64,000 nucleotides of DNA from Sipunculus nudus (lineage: Eukaryota; Annelida; Sipuncula; Golfingiida; Sipunculidae): assembly GCA_026874595.1 (NCBI GenBank), contig CM049310.1, forward strand, positions 83,985,056 to 84,049,055, in the 5' to 3' direction. Shown here piece by piece: positions 23,501 to 31,132 of the stretch. The first letter of the stretch is position 1. Each line of letters begins with the position of its first letter. The notes under the pieces were generated by a model. That model made no database searches. It saw nothing but the letters and a program-made list of their open reading frames with translations, and had not been told where the DNA came from. Both the position numbers and the translations under genes were made by a program.

Positions 23501-24415
23501 CAGATTAAAATGCAAATTCATCCACTGCACATATCTGTAAATAAATTCAAGTAACTGCCTTCCCATTTAAATTAACGTTTGAATAATTCAGACATAGATA
23601 CCCATATGCAAAACATGAATTTGATCTCATCTTGTAACACATATGAAAAATCTAAATCCCTTTTCCATGTCACATCCAGGATAGACCTCTTTGAACTTTA
23701 AACCTGGCTAGAGCACACATAAACAACCTATGAATTAATGGCAAACTGTATGGTTCATAGGAACTTGGCTATTACATATTAAATTTATCACCAAACATTG
23801 ATGTCTGTGACAGAGTGAACTTAAATGTTTCTTTTTTGTATTGTGTCCAAAGTTGAGTAACAAAGTTAGTGTTCCAACTGTTAGTAAAACATCATTTTAT
23901 GGATGATGCGTAAAAATTTCACCAGTACAGTGCGGACATGCTTGAATGTCACATTATTTGCTACAAAACAGTAACAGTTTCTACATCATTTAGTACATAA
24001 GTTTCTACATTAATTATTTAGTACCGTATATATATAGCAGTTTCTATTTAATTTAGTAAATTAAAGTTTCTACATTAATTATTTCATAACAGTTACTACA
24101 TTATTAAGGTACACAAGAGATTCAACATTACTTAGTACACAACTATTCCCAAATTATTTAGTACATAACAGTTCCCACATTATTTAGTTCATAACAATGC
24201 CTGAATTCAATGACAGGTGCAAAGCAGTTTTAACCTGTATCCTAAGGCACTTTAAGGACACTTTCAAGTACTTCATTTAGTGTACTACTGTGAACCTATA
24301 TCACAAAACATTGAAATTTATATGACCTAGCTTTTTTAAAAAAACAACAGTAAGTATAAATGAATATACTTACAGGTACTAACATCCCTGGACCATTGGC
24401 ATTGCCATTAGGCAT
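802..24415 (-). CDS. CRAT: Carnitine O-acetyltransferase, 5' nine exons (partial gene)
   Basis: The enzyme reversibly transfers short acyl groups between CoA and carnitine in mitochondria or peroxisomes. Coding exons on the minus strand: 24415-24374, 17091-16888, 15919-15833, 13156-13038, 12313-12260, 9771-9603, 9145-8974, 8252-8074, 902-802. All have GT/AG borders and compatible phases, totalling 1127 nt (375 codons plus 2 nt). Visible choline/carnitine acyltransferase landmarks are the signature LPRLPVPALSQTL (residues 49-61), GGEPLCMMQYYKILSACRIPGPK, PVGILTSDGRNAWAKAY, HGGGSRYNSGNRWFDKTLQ and the catalytic histidine in NYEHATAEGPP (His357). The pattern fits CRAT better than CPT1/CPT2. The family is about 600-630 residues, so the C-terminal 40% lies left of the window. 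No stop or frameshift is seen. The octanoyltransferase paralogue is the main alternative. Confidence 0.88.
903..2060. other. CRAT intron 8, first part: no recognised feature
   Basis: No coding, RNA or ordered repeat signal is evident, apart from a GGTGGCACCACC variant of the window's recurrent palindrome at about 1817. Confidence 0.5.
2085..2330. repeat. Short tandem repeats in CRAT intron 8
   Basis: Two interleaved degenerate motifs repeat: 'ACTGAGTGAACTCTTGACCT..ACCTGGCT' and 'CATGAGGTGATCACATGC'. The second contains the palindrome TGATCA in four successive copies (about 2170-2250). No coding potential is supported. Confidence 0.7.
2830..4036. repeat. About 177-bp tandem array and element tail
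   Basis: Units beginning 'TTCAGCTTCCCATAACT' recur at about 3007, 3186 and 3363 (period about 177 bp), with more diverged units on both sides (2840, 3690). The array ends in 'ACGACGGACAACGCCACACC' and 'GCTCACAGGTTCGCTAAAAATG'. This resembles the 3' tail of the other GACGGACxx...GAGCTAAAAA repeats in this window. It is probably the body of a non-autonomous transposon, with its left end not resolved. Confidence 0.65.
4137..5730 (+). mobile_element. Interspersed repeat family A, copy 1 (about 1.6 kb)
   Basis: The left end reads AAGGGACCCATGGGTCACTG then TGCTCAGCTGAAGTT. The right end reads ATTATAGTCAGCTGAGCTAAAAA. The ends share inverted TCAGCTGAGC. Just inside the right end is a tail of the type 'GACCCAGTTTTCGACTTGGT ... 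GGATGGATGGACGACAGACA'. The same ends and tail recur at 22520, 29483 and 40376. No transposase is seen, so it is non-autonomous. Superfamily unknown. Confidence 0.7.
5731..6668. other. CRAT intron 8, middle: no recognised feature
   Basis: AT-rich sequence without convincing coding, RNA or ordered repeat signal on either strand. Confidence 0.5.
6671..7839. mobile_element. TA-flanked inverted-repeat transposon remnant
   Basis: The left end is CCGTATTTATTCCAATTTGG and the right end is its near-perfect reverse complement, CCAAATTAGAATAAATACGG. Both are bordered by TA (6669-6670 and 7840-7841), as expected of TA-targeting Tc1/mariner/pogo elements. Looser complementarity extends inward ('CAATCCCTC' / 'GAGG..CGCC'). 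At 1169 bp with no transposase frame it is non-autonomous or a decayed internal deletion. It contains two short palindrome-like motifs with GTCGACGATG. Confidence 0.8.
8074..8252 (-). CDS. CRAT: CRAT exon 8
   Basis: Encodes (D)KTNRASIEEIQRCIFSVSL and later HGGGSRYNSGNRWFDKTLQ, closing on a GTACGC donor. The NSGNRWFDKTLQ stretch leads directly into the catalytic-histidine strand of exon 9 and distinguishes the acetyl branch from the palmitoyl branch. The acceptor is ATTTTACAG. Phase 0 joins exon 9, 7.2 kb away. Confidence 0.92.
8253..8973. other. CRAT intron 7: no gene seen
   Basis: Contains a small direct repeat, 'ACTGTCAAGTATTTACATAAT', present twice near 8443 and 8475. Nothing else is recognised. 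Confidence 0.5.
8974..9145 (-). CDS. CRAT: CRAT exon 7
   Basis: The 57 codons plus one base begin FFKVNVYGKKDKPL and end PVGILTSDGRNAWAKAYDRLRK. The GILTSDGRN.WAKAY motif is typical of the acetyl/octanoyl/palmitoyl transferase fold. The acceptor is TTTCTTTCAG and the donor GTAAATAC. The exon's phase-1 end matches exon 8. Confidence 0.93.
9603..9771 (-). CDS. CRAT: CRAT exon 6
   Basis: This exon of 169 nt encodes EQTLPVEKMGGEPLCMMQYY, then a segment through SACRIPGPKRDRV, and ends IVIHNNY before a GTGAGC donor. The CMMQYY...CRIPGPK block is among the most conserved in carnitine acyltransferases, and its spacing to the NNY..F strand in exon 7 is as expected. This is the clearest family evidence in the window together with exons 7 to 9. 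Confidence 0.93.
10130..11480 (+). repeat. About 285-bp tandem array rich in TGACCTTTGACC
   Basis: Landmark 'GAGTTATCATC' recurs at about 10152, 10434, 10713, 11151 and 11440, giving a unit of about 280-290 bp with one 1.5-unit gap. Each unit carries 'CCTGTGACCTTGACCTTTGA' and 'TGACCCCAAAATC'. The motif TGACCTTTGACCT, an exact direct repeat of nuclear-receptor half-sites spaced by one base, is at 10763-10775 and 10908-10920, with near matches at about 11050 and 11195. It lies in the intron between CRAT exons 5 and 6. Confidence 0.85.
11470..11522 (+). repeat. ATGG / ACAG microsatellite
   Basis: Runs of GGAT followed by (ACAG)n at the end of the TGACC array. This is simple sequence typical of the GACGGAC-tailed repeats nearby. 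Confidence 0.9.
12060..12250 (+). repeat. Degenerate 'TACTGTAATGTA' repeat
   Basis: Short 8-12-bp units (ACTGTAATGTAT variants) repeat about 15 times and abut CRAT exon 5 on its downstream (intron) side. Confidence 0.75.
12260..12313 (-). CDS. CRAT: CRAT exon 5
   Basis: This 54-nt exon encodes (K)FAAKLISGVLDYKIKID and splits the next codon. 'FAAKLI.GVLD.K..ID' is a conserved acetyltransferase block preceding the TLPVE motif of exon 6. The acceptor is TCTCCAG and the donor GTAAGTATT. Both phases agree with the neighbouring exons. Confidence 0.9.
12570..12945 (+). repeat. Minisatellite 'AACATATTTCATGGTATGTTAT'
   Basis: Units of about 22-31 bp, including a subfamily with 'TTTCTAAATTCAAGTTATGC', repeat about 14 times in the intron between CRAT exons 4 and 5. 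No coding potential. Confidence 0.8.
13038..13156 (-). CDS. CRAT: CRAT exon 4
   Basis: The exon has 119 nt and ends in phase 2. It encodes LEDWWLNVAYLDYRLP followed by a segment through SPGLLFPVQDF, the conserved 'WW...AYL..R.P' block of carnitine acyltransferases. The acceptor is AATTTTAG and the donor GTAAGGAGG. A run of TGACCTTGA-type half-sites lies just inside the downstream intron (12998-13030). Confidence 0.9.
13196..15176 (+). mobile_element. MITE family B copy 1, interrupted by a second element
   Basis: Ends GGTTTGGGTCTCAGGCAC (left) and GTGTCTGAGAACCATTCC (right) are inverted repeats of each other. The body matches the uninterrupted copy at 58322-58600, including 'ATTTCCTTTGTTATGTAGTG' and 'CTGTTATTTTCATGCTTTTC'. 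The copy is split after 'GTTTAG' by the insertion at 13338-15047. The GC-rich arm reads 'CGCCCACCCGCACTGGTTTC'. Confidence 0.85.
13338..15047 (+). mobile_element. Helentron/'pearl'-like element with nine tandem units
   Basis: The left boundary region contains GTGTCGGAACGACAC (hairpin) followed by ATGCCCCCGCC. The right end contains GCCCCGGCCACTTTGTGGC, a hairpin closing with GGCGGGGGCAT and then an A-run. The two ends share inverted GCCCCCGCC. Between them are about nine units of about 180 bp, with 'TCGATCTGTAAC' at about 13469, 13648, 13829, 13990, 14169, 14342, 14522, 14702 and 14882. This architecture (flanks plus a core of tandem units and terminal stem-loop) is that of bivalve pearl/CvA-type helentron relatives. 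No Rep/helicase is present, so it would be non-autonomous. Confidence 0.72.
15177..15832. other. CRAT intron 3, remainder: no gene seen
   Basis: Both strands have open stretches near 15475-15870, but they overlap each other, lack family resemblance and are partly the intron next to exon 3. I do not support a gene here. Confidence 0.5.
15833..15919 (-). CDS. CRAT: CRAT exon 3
   Basis: There are 29 codons in phase 0 at both ends, with acceptor CTTGTAG and donor GTAAGTG. The product runs from VADFGSPSSGEGEKLQALL to KVNW. This matches the family's charged helix between the N-terminal signature and the tryptophan-rich motif continued in exon 4. Confidence 0.87.
15920..16887. other. CRAT intron 2: no gene seen
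   Basis: No ordered repeat, RNA or coding signal recognised. Confidence 0.5.
16888..17091 (-). CDS. CRAT: CRAT exon 2 (N-terminal signature)
   Basis: This exon of 68 codons starts after a TTTCAG acceptor and ends AAG before GTAGGAA. It carries the acyltransferase signature LPRLPVPALSQTL and then a helix-like stretch ending YYHAEK. Before the signature is a basic segment with two methionines (residues 26 and 42) that could serve as internal starts. The reading frame stays open upstream of the acceptor to an ATG at 17137-17139, so a transcript starting inside intron 1 could encode a different, arginine-containing N-terminus. Confidence 0.9.
17092..18888. other. CRAT intron 1, exon-2-proximal part
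   Basis: AT-rich and unremarkable, except that the frame of exon 2 stays open back to ATG at 17137-17139. No repeat family recognised. Confidence 0.5.
18889..20320 (+). mobile_element. GTATCCGCC-ended element with about 280-bp tandem units
   Basis: The left end GTATCCGCCAAAACAGAG continues to TTTTGCGGATAC and forms a hairpin. The right end carries GGCGGATAC, the reverse complement of the left start. Four units marked by 'GCAGACATCCAAGCTCATAT' occur at about 19377, 19660, 19937 and 20221. Each unit carries one or two copies of GGTGGCGCCACC or variants. No protein is encoded. Probably a non-autonomous transposon of the tandem-core type. Confidence 0.7.
20321..21055. other. CRAT intron 1: no gene seen
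   Basis: Unique-looking AT-rich sequence without recognisable features. Confidence 0.45.
21060..21480 (+). repeat. Degenerate repeat around 'AAGGTCATCCATATT'
   Basis: Three diverged units with 'GTCATCCATATTCAACCT' followed by 'AGCTCATCATGAGATCCATCA' start near 21060, 21190 and 21433. They also carry TGACCTTGAA half-sites, like the arrays at 10130 and 13000. Confidence 0.6.
22520..22738 (+). mobile_element. Interspersed repeat family A, 3' fragment
   Basis: Matches the tail of the copy at 4137-5730 ('GACCCAGTTTTTGGTTTGGT', 'CTTGGGGACATCTAAC', 'CACTATAGCTCAGATGACTT'), ending at a decayed 'AGCGAAGCTAATTA'. The 5' end is absent. Confidence 0.65.
22740..23930. other. CRAT intron 1: no gene seen
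   Basis: AT-rich sequence with no ordered feature recognised. Confidence 0.45.
23940..24205 (+). repeat. Minisatellite 'AGTTTCTACATTATTTAGTACATAAC'
   Basis: About eight degenerate units of 25-40 bp lie some 170 bp inside intron 1 from CRAT exon 1. Confidence 0.75.
24374..24415 (-). CDS. CRAT: CRAT exon 1 (start codon)
   Basis: The exon encodes 14 residues, MPNGNANGPGMLVP, and ends at a GTAAGTAT donor. It joins exon 2 in phase 0 across a 7.3-kb intron. I chose this start because it is in frame with exon 2 and closes on a strong donor. The peptide has no basic residues and does not look like a mitochondrial presequence. As a short exon with no homology support it is the least certain part of the model. 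Confidence 0.55.
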
Positions 24416-25424
24416 GATATTGTTTGTATGCAGAACAGAACAACAAAAGGTGACCCTATCTCAGTTCCCCACACACAACTACAACAAACCTTTCTCAAGT
24501 GATAATGCATACCAGATCGACCTGACCCGGTAGACTATAGCAGGGCAAAGTTTACATCCCAGTTTCCGACCCAGCTATGTGAATACAAGTGTAAACTGTA
24601 CCACTGACAGAGTTTCTTTTTACTGTGCTGGTTATTTTTGTCTCTGGTTCTGTGTAGGAGCTAGGTCTTAGTGGCACAGCTCTGCATGTTCAGGAATATG
24701 ATTATAGATCATTGTTAGGAAGCTGACATAGGAATGTTCTTGTGTGTCATTGACCTGTTTACTAGACCTTGATATTGTGAATAAAGTTTTCATTTCATCT
24801 GGTTATATCAAACCTTTATTCATAGAGTTTTTATTACATCAGAGATTAACTCTCTTTTTTCACTTCGATGAAATGCTGAAAGACTTATCTTTAAAAGCTT
24901 ATTTTAATTGATTGTATATCTTGTTTTAGTATTTTATGTTCTTAGCAGACACATTTTATGCATTGTATAGTGTCTTTGAGCATACTGTTTTAGAATATGA
25001 ATAGGGCACTTTAATACAAATGTTTTATATTTATATCATCTGAGTATACAAGACCTTGATATCGGTGATCATGTTTTTGCTAGCTTTAACAAAACTAAAC
25101 ATGTATGCAATATTATACATTATATTTTTGAGTCATAACATTTTTAAACAAACAAATTATATTTCTAAAACCTAACTTAATTCTTTGGTAAAAACAACTA
25201 TTATAATAAACATCATAGCATTATTTATCCTGAATAACTGCATGGTGAAAAACTACCTATTTCATATATCATAAAGCCATAGATCAATTACAAAATAGAA
25301 ATTATGGAAAATTTATGACTAATAATATGTGTTCAACAGTTTCAACAAGAGCACTGCAAGAGTGCTTAATACACCCATTGTGCATCTTGTTATCTCATTA
25401 AATATTTTGATGAAAATTTAAATC
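24416..25424. other. Upstream of CRAT exon 1
   Basis: This should hold the 5' UTR and promoter of the minus-strand gene. I could not place a transcription start or a convincing TATA box. No other gene is seen. Confidence 0.4.
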
Positions 25425-25620
25425 AGGTGAGAAACTCTGTTGGTAAATAATTATATTGAGTTTCATGAAAAATCCATCAGGTTTTGTAAAATGTAATTAG
25501 GGTGAGAAACTCTATTGGTAATTATTTATAATGAGTTTCATGAAAAATCCATCAGATTTTTAAATTGTAATTCTGGTGAGAAACACTATTGGTAAATATT
25601 TATTTAATGAGTTTCATGAA
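25425..25620 (+). repeat. About 73-bp tandem triplication
   Basis: Three units of 'GGTGAGAAACTCTNTTGGTA ... GAGTTTCATGAAAAATCCAT' start at about 25426, 25500 and 25574. A short hairpin, GCACTGCAAGAGTGC (25351-25365), precedes them and may mark the end of the same element. Confidence 0.75.
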
Positions 25621-28600
25621 AATCACTCAAGTCAGAGTCCCTAAAAAGTGGAATTGATTCAAAGTCTAGACATGAATCCTTCATTTCTAACTGTACAATC
25701 AATGTAAAATTGATTAATAAGTTTATAATTAATATCTTATTGTCCTATATTGTTTAACTCTCTTTGTGCATGAGCCAGGGCTCAAAAGTTATGAAAATGA
25801 CCATAAATGCAAAAGCTGGCTACAACTGATTATTGCATGGCTTCAGTTTAACGCATCAGTTATTTGAACCACTGTGGCTGCCCTGCATTTTATGCCTTAG
25901 TTTTGTTGGTTCTTTTTCCCTTCATATCTTTCATATATCATTAAAGTAAAAGTGACAGTGTGTTCAAGAATGTTCAATTATTGATGAGAAACTGAGAACT
26001 GGTATGATATAATGTAACAAAGGTTAAAATTACAGTCACATCTGATTTAAGGCACTGCTTGATGTTCCTGATATATCTGGGAGTCTGACTAATTCCTATA
26101 TGCTACTGGAATTATGTATATTGTACTCTATACAGTAACCTCAAAGAACTACTCATCTTAAAGATTTTAACTTTAAAAGCTGATCTACTAGATAACCAGT
26201 GATTAAAATGTATCTGCTATGCTCTAGCCAGAGTTAAAGTACACAATCACAGGTTATTTTCATTTGAATCATTATCAATAACTTTCTGCACTTGACTCAA
26301 AGCTCAACCTGTGACATACAAGTTAACTTTAAGCACTCATTGTTATCTCGATGTGTTTAGAGTACCATTGTGACCAATCGACCTGTTTGACATCATCCAG
26401 TGCTTAACAAACTTCCTTCAATTTATGTTTTTACCTTATGCCTGGATGCCGGACATCCCAAACATACCACATCTTCATACCACCAAGTCTGGCAGCTTTA
26501 TTTAAAAAGACCTTGATTCAGTGAGCAACTCTTTCAAGAATAAAGCCTGTATCTCACTGGGCTGCAACAGCTTGCAACTAGTTGGAGACACAACAATTGC
26601 AAGAAAATACGTGATTTAGTAATAATTTTCACTTACATTCACACTGATTTGTAATTATGACACTTTTGCATACATTACATGAGAGGTGCACAAATGTCAT
26701 AAGACCTCCTGACGAATATTGGCCCAAATTTATAGACCTGTCTTGCAAATGTTGTGCAATGTTCACAGGACATTCGCACAACATTTGTGAAATATTCTCA
26801 TGACAGAAACAATTGTCATTTTGTTACACTTAGAAGTCCCATGTGAGTGTTACAAAAATCATTCGCAATTTAGTTGCATAGAACACACCCCCTCACAAAG
26901 TTGTCTTGCAGTTCTAGCACTTTCTGACTTGTGGAAACTGACTTGGGAATAGTTCAGACAGGTTCAAGGCACAAGAGACACTTCTGTGACTTTTTTGAGA
27001 GAAATTTTGTCATGCAAATTTTTTTAACATGTTCGAAATTTCTGTGACAAGGGAGCAATGCTTTGCAAATCACGCATGGAAATTAAGAAATGCCATGAAT
27101 GTTCCATGACACTTTTGAAACTCTCTTGCAAATGCTGTTAGAAATTTGTCACAGCTCAGTGAATTAAAGGCTTAATAACAAACCTGCAAGTGTTTAGGCT
27201 GAAAACTAAACTGCCAATCAAATCCAATGAACACAATGTAAACAGTCTGAATAAGAACATGTGTCCACCACAAGTGGGACAGGATTACATGCCTTAATTT
27301 GACTGGTCAAATTCTCAATACCAAGTCTACAACTAGCACCTGATGTGGTCTAGCATCTATGTAAAACTAGTTTATGTGAGTCATCTGATTTGTCAATCAC
27401 AATGCTCATTATTCACAAAATATATGCCAGAGTGGCTTGCTGAATCAAGGTCTGTGAAATGCATAGCTGTCACCCGCTTTGTAGTATGAAGATGACATAC
27501 CAGAATCAAATACTTTATGTAAGTCATCTGTTGAAGTAAAGGAGTTAATTCATCCAAAGTCAATTCATCAGATGCATGCTGTGACTTGATTATAAAACAA
27601 CATCAAATATTTGAAGGAAATATATAAATATTTAGGAATGGCTATACGAATGACCTCTCTTATGACATAAAACAGATAAATCAGTTGGACCTGGTGACAT
27701 CAGTGATACCCTGATATCCCCAAAGCTTGGCAAGAACCCCTTTTAAATACATAATACATGCACAATAAGATTGAAACAAAAGAGAAAATGCATGATTAGG
27801 GATGTAATTTGTGAACAACACAGATCACATTTGACCAAAGGTTCAGGTTTTACACTGACATTTGACACAAACTGATCTAAAAATAGCAACAAATCTGTTT
27901 TGCTCAGAACATGCAGGGTGCATATGGTGGTCACTTAATTGGTTCAACTGCTTTGTTTATTAAACATGAATTAGCTGGTTCATTAAATAAATTGTCATAA
28001 TCTGTTCCTAGTTTGTCACAAGGCCATTTTATCATGATCATGTTTGACTTGCAGCCAGGCTGGAGTATATTCTTATGTTGTTAATCAGTTGTAATCTCTT
28101 GATCGATAATCAGAATCCAGTTTATTGAAACATGTCAAAAGTGTGTTGAATAAATTGTTGTTTCCTTACAAATACCAAAATATTATTAAACTTCCTGTAC
28201 TGATTTTGCCAATTAACACTTAAAGAGTGTAGTATATTACAGAAGAAGGGGTCCGGGGTGGGATGCACCAAACCTTATGTTCAATTTAAAATCACCAAAA
28301 CAGTTCCAGTTTTACTCAGTAGATGGCACTTTACAACTAGGCACAAATTAACCAAAATCAGTCTACCGAGTCAATTTATCATTTTTCCCAGCTCAGTTAC
28401 TAGCATGCTGGTATACATCATTGGATTGCAGGTTTGATTTCTGACCGGGATTACTTCTTACATTAACTGACATTTCATGTTACTAAAAATGATATGACAG
28501 CATTGACATTTCACCATCTTTAGTTCATTTCACTACCCCTGTCCATATGTTTTTTGTTTTATTGATTTTTTTTTCAACAATATGTGAGAAACAAGTCCAT

Positions 28601-29482
28601 CCTTAGCAATATCTTTTTAAAATTGGCATGAAATGTACATGGCAAGGAACGGCAATGATATCATAATAGGTGTGACATGCAAATAAGTTCACCTCTATGT
28701 AATCCATGATAAACAGCTGCCAACCCTTTTCAAAGTGATACATACACTTGTCTCATGCATGCCCTCTACTCTTAAGTCACAACCAAATCCCTGAAGGACA
28801 AACAATAGTCCCTTGATACAGATACCATGAATCTCAGATACCTTGCAGACAAGTCAACCAGGCTCATATTTAAGTGATACGCAGGTATGTCAGTAAAAAT
28901 TACAAATTTTCCTCTTTCTGCCACTGATGCAAATTTATTTTTGCTCAACCATTTACCAAAGTATAAAAAAAACAGGTGGATGGGGAGCAGAATGGATTTT
29001 ATAGAAAAAATTTGAGCGCTATGGTTTGGAGATACTGTGTAGCATCCTGAAATTACAATGTTAAAAATTACCTTTTGTTAGTTCATTAACTGTATGTGAC
29101 CACAAACCTTGGCCATATCAGTCAAGTTTTGCCATCAACAGACATATTATTTAGAATTTTTAAGAAAACCAGTTTGGAATGACATGAATTCAAATTATTT
29201 ATCTGAATTGATATTGCATATCATGAAAAGCATGGGTATCGCTGTACTGTATATATATGTGAAAGCGATGAAAAGTCGGCTGAGATATATATGTAAGGTT
29301 CCACTAAATTACTAAATGTCTTCTTGTGAGATCAGGATGATGAAGTATTACATATAAAACCACTTTCTTTACTCACCCCTAACCTTATGATGTATGATGA
29401 CAGATCTTGTGTAGCATTAATTACCTAAGATATATCTAACCCCCATCACACAAAACAAGTCTATTGAGTTGGACTATACAGA
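25621..29482. other. Intergenic, no gene recognised
   Basis: 3.9 kb of AT-rich sequence between divergent genes. Open frames are short, lack acceptor/donor context and show no domain signatures. No tRNA or rRNA was recognised. Confidence 0.5.
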
Positions 29483-31132
29483 ACAAGGGACCCAAAGGTC
29501 ACAGCGCTCAGCTGAATTTTTTTAAATATTAGCAAATGCAAGATATAGCTGATTTTCTTTTTTATCTTAGGAAATGCAAAATATACTTTTATTATATAAA
29601 TTAGCACTTCAAAAGCTAAGAGGAAATGGTTGTGCTATAAATTACTGTTATATTTTTGCCAAACCAATATTGTGCACTTTAACAAACTATATCAAAGATG
29701 CAAAAGCCTCTCATGATCAAATATCAAGTATCAGTATTTCAGCTATGTGACAGTAATATTTGCATAAAATAACCTCTCCACTGGGACTGTATGAACCCCT
29801 GCCAATTAAAGAATAAGGCAGAAAGTGGAGATTAGCTGAAGTATAATATAATACACATTTAATTTATTCACTGAAATAAAATGCTGTAAAAAAAAATAAA
29901 ATGGGTGATATGAGAATTACTGTACACCTGTGACAGCAGGGGTGCTCAACCAGTGTTGCATACCTAATAAGGCTACCCGGGCAGGACTGAAGTTGCCAAA
30001 AGTGGGCTGCCTGGGGATTGACAATGCAAGTCAATACAATAGGGCCTCCAAATAACAATTCAATTTCTTGCCCAGTTTTTTAGCTTTTACGTTCACATTT
30101 AAGATTTTAAGGGATTTAATCCTTATTTATACATATTGTGAAAATTAAATCAATACTGCTTATAGCCAAAAAAAAAATGCCATGGTCAAAGTTGGGCAAA
30201 ATGTAAAGTACTGATTTTAAAATTATGCTTATAACTAAAAAAACTTACACAATTCTTATCTGATTTCTAGTATAAAATCAAATCTTGATTAAATTAAGAT
30301 ATATCAAATGAAAAAAACTATCTAGCTTCAACAATTATCTTGTTAGGTGAGTAAGTATATTTTCTGATTTTTGACAAAGTGCATTATGTTTGATCCCATA
30401 ACATCACCAATTAAAGCAATATTGACAAATCTCGCGCAATTTTTTTTTTTCACATTTCAGATTTTTAAAAGATTTAATCCTTATTTATACATACTGTGAA
30501 AAATTAAATCAATAGTGCTTATAGGGAAAAAATATGCCAATGGGCAAAGTTAGGCCAAATTTAAGGTACTGATTTTAAAATTGTGCTAAAAACTTAAAAA
30601 ATTTACACAATTCTAATTTGATTTCTAGTATACAATCAAACCTTGATTAAATAAAGATATATCCTTTGAAAAAAGTATCTAGCTTCAACTATGATCTTGT
30701 TAGGTGAGTAAATACATTTCCTTATTTTTGACAAACTGCATTGTTTGATCCCATTACTTCACCAATTTATGCAATATTGACCTAATTACTTGGATGTGTA
30801 TTGGAAATATGTGCAGGAATGGTTATAATAAACATGAATACATTAACACCAGTGGTTTTTAGTGGGCAGTTTTGAAGTGTAGGCTAACAATAGGTTTTTA
30901 CTTGAAAGGAAGGTTTTTCCTTAATTTCTCAAATGAACTCACAGTGACCCAGTTTTTGATTTGGTAGGAGTCTCGGAGAACTTGGAGACATATAACTGTA
31001 TGTAGAATCTGGATATGTAGGTCAAATGGTTTCAAAACATGCCTTGTTAACGGAGGGCTAGAAAGACAGCTGGACGACGGACAAAGGACCATCACTTTAG
31101 CTAAGGTGATTTATAGTCAGCTGAGCTAAAAA
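29483..31132 (+). mobile_element. Interspersed repeat family A, copy 2 (about 1.65 kb)
   Basis: Left end AACAAGGGACCCAAAGGTCA with CAGCGCTCAGCTGA; right end TTATAGTCAGCTGAGCTAAA. The internal body carries two about 350-bp direct repeats ('TTTAATCCTTATTTATACAT' at about 30117 and 30474), and the tail 'GACCCAGTTTTTGATTTGGT' matches copy 1. The 5' half of the body also aligns by eye with copy 1 around 5080-5350. Non-autonomous. Confidence 0.72.
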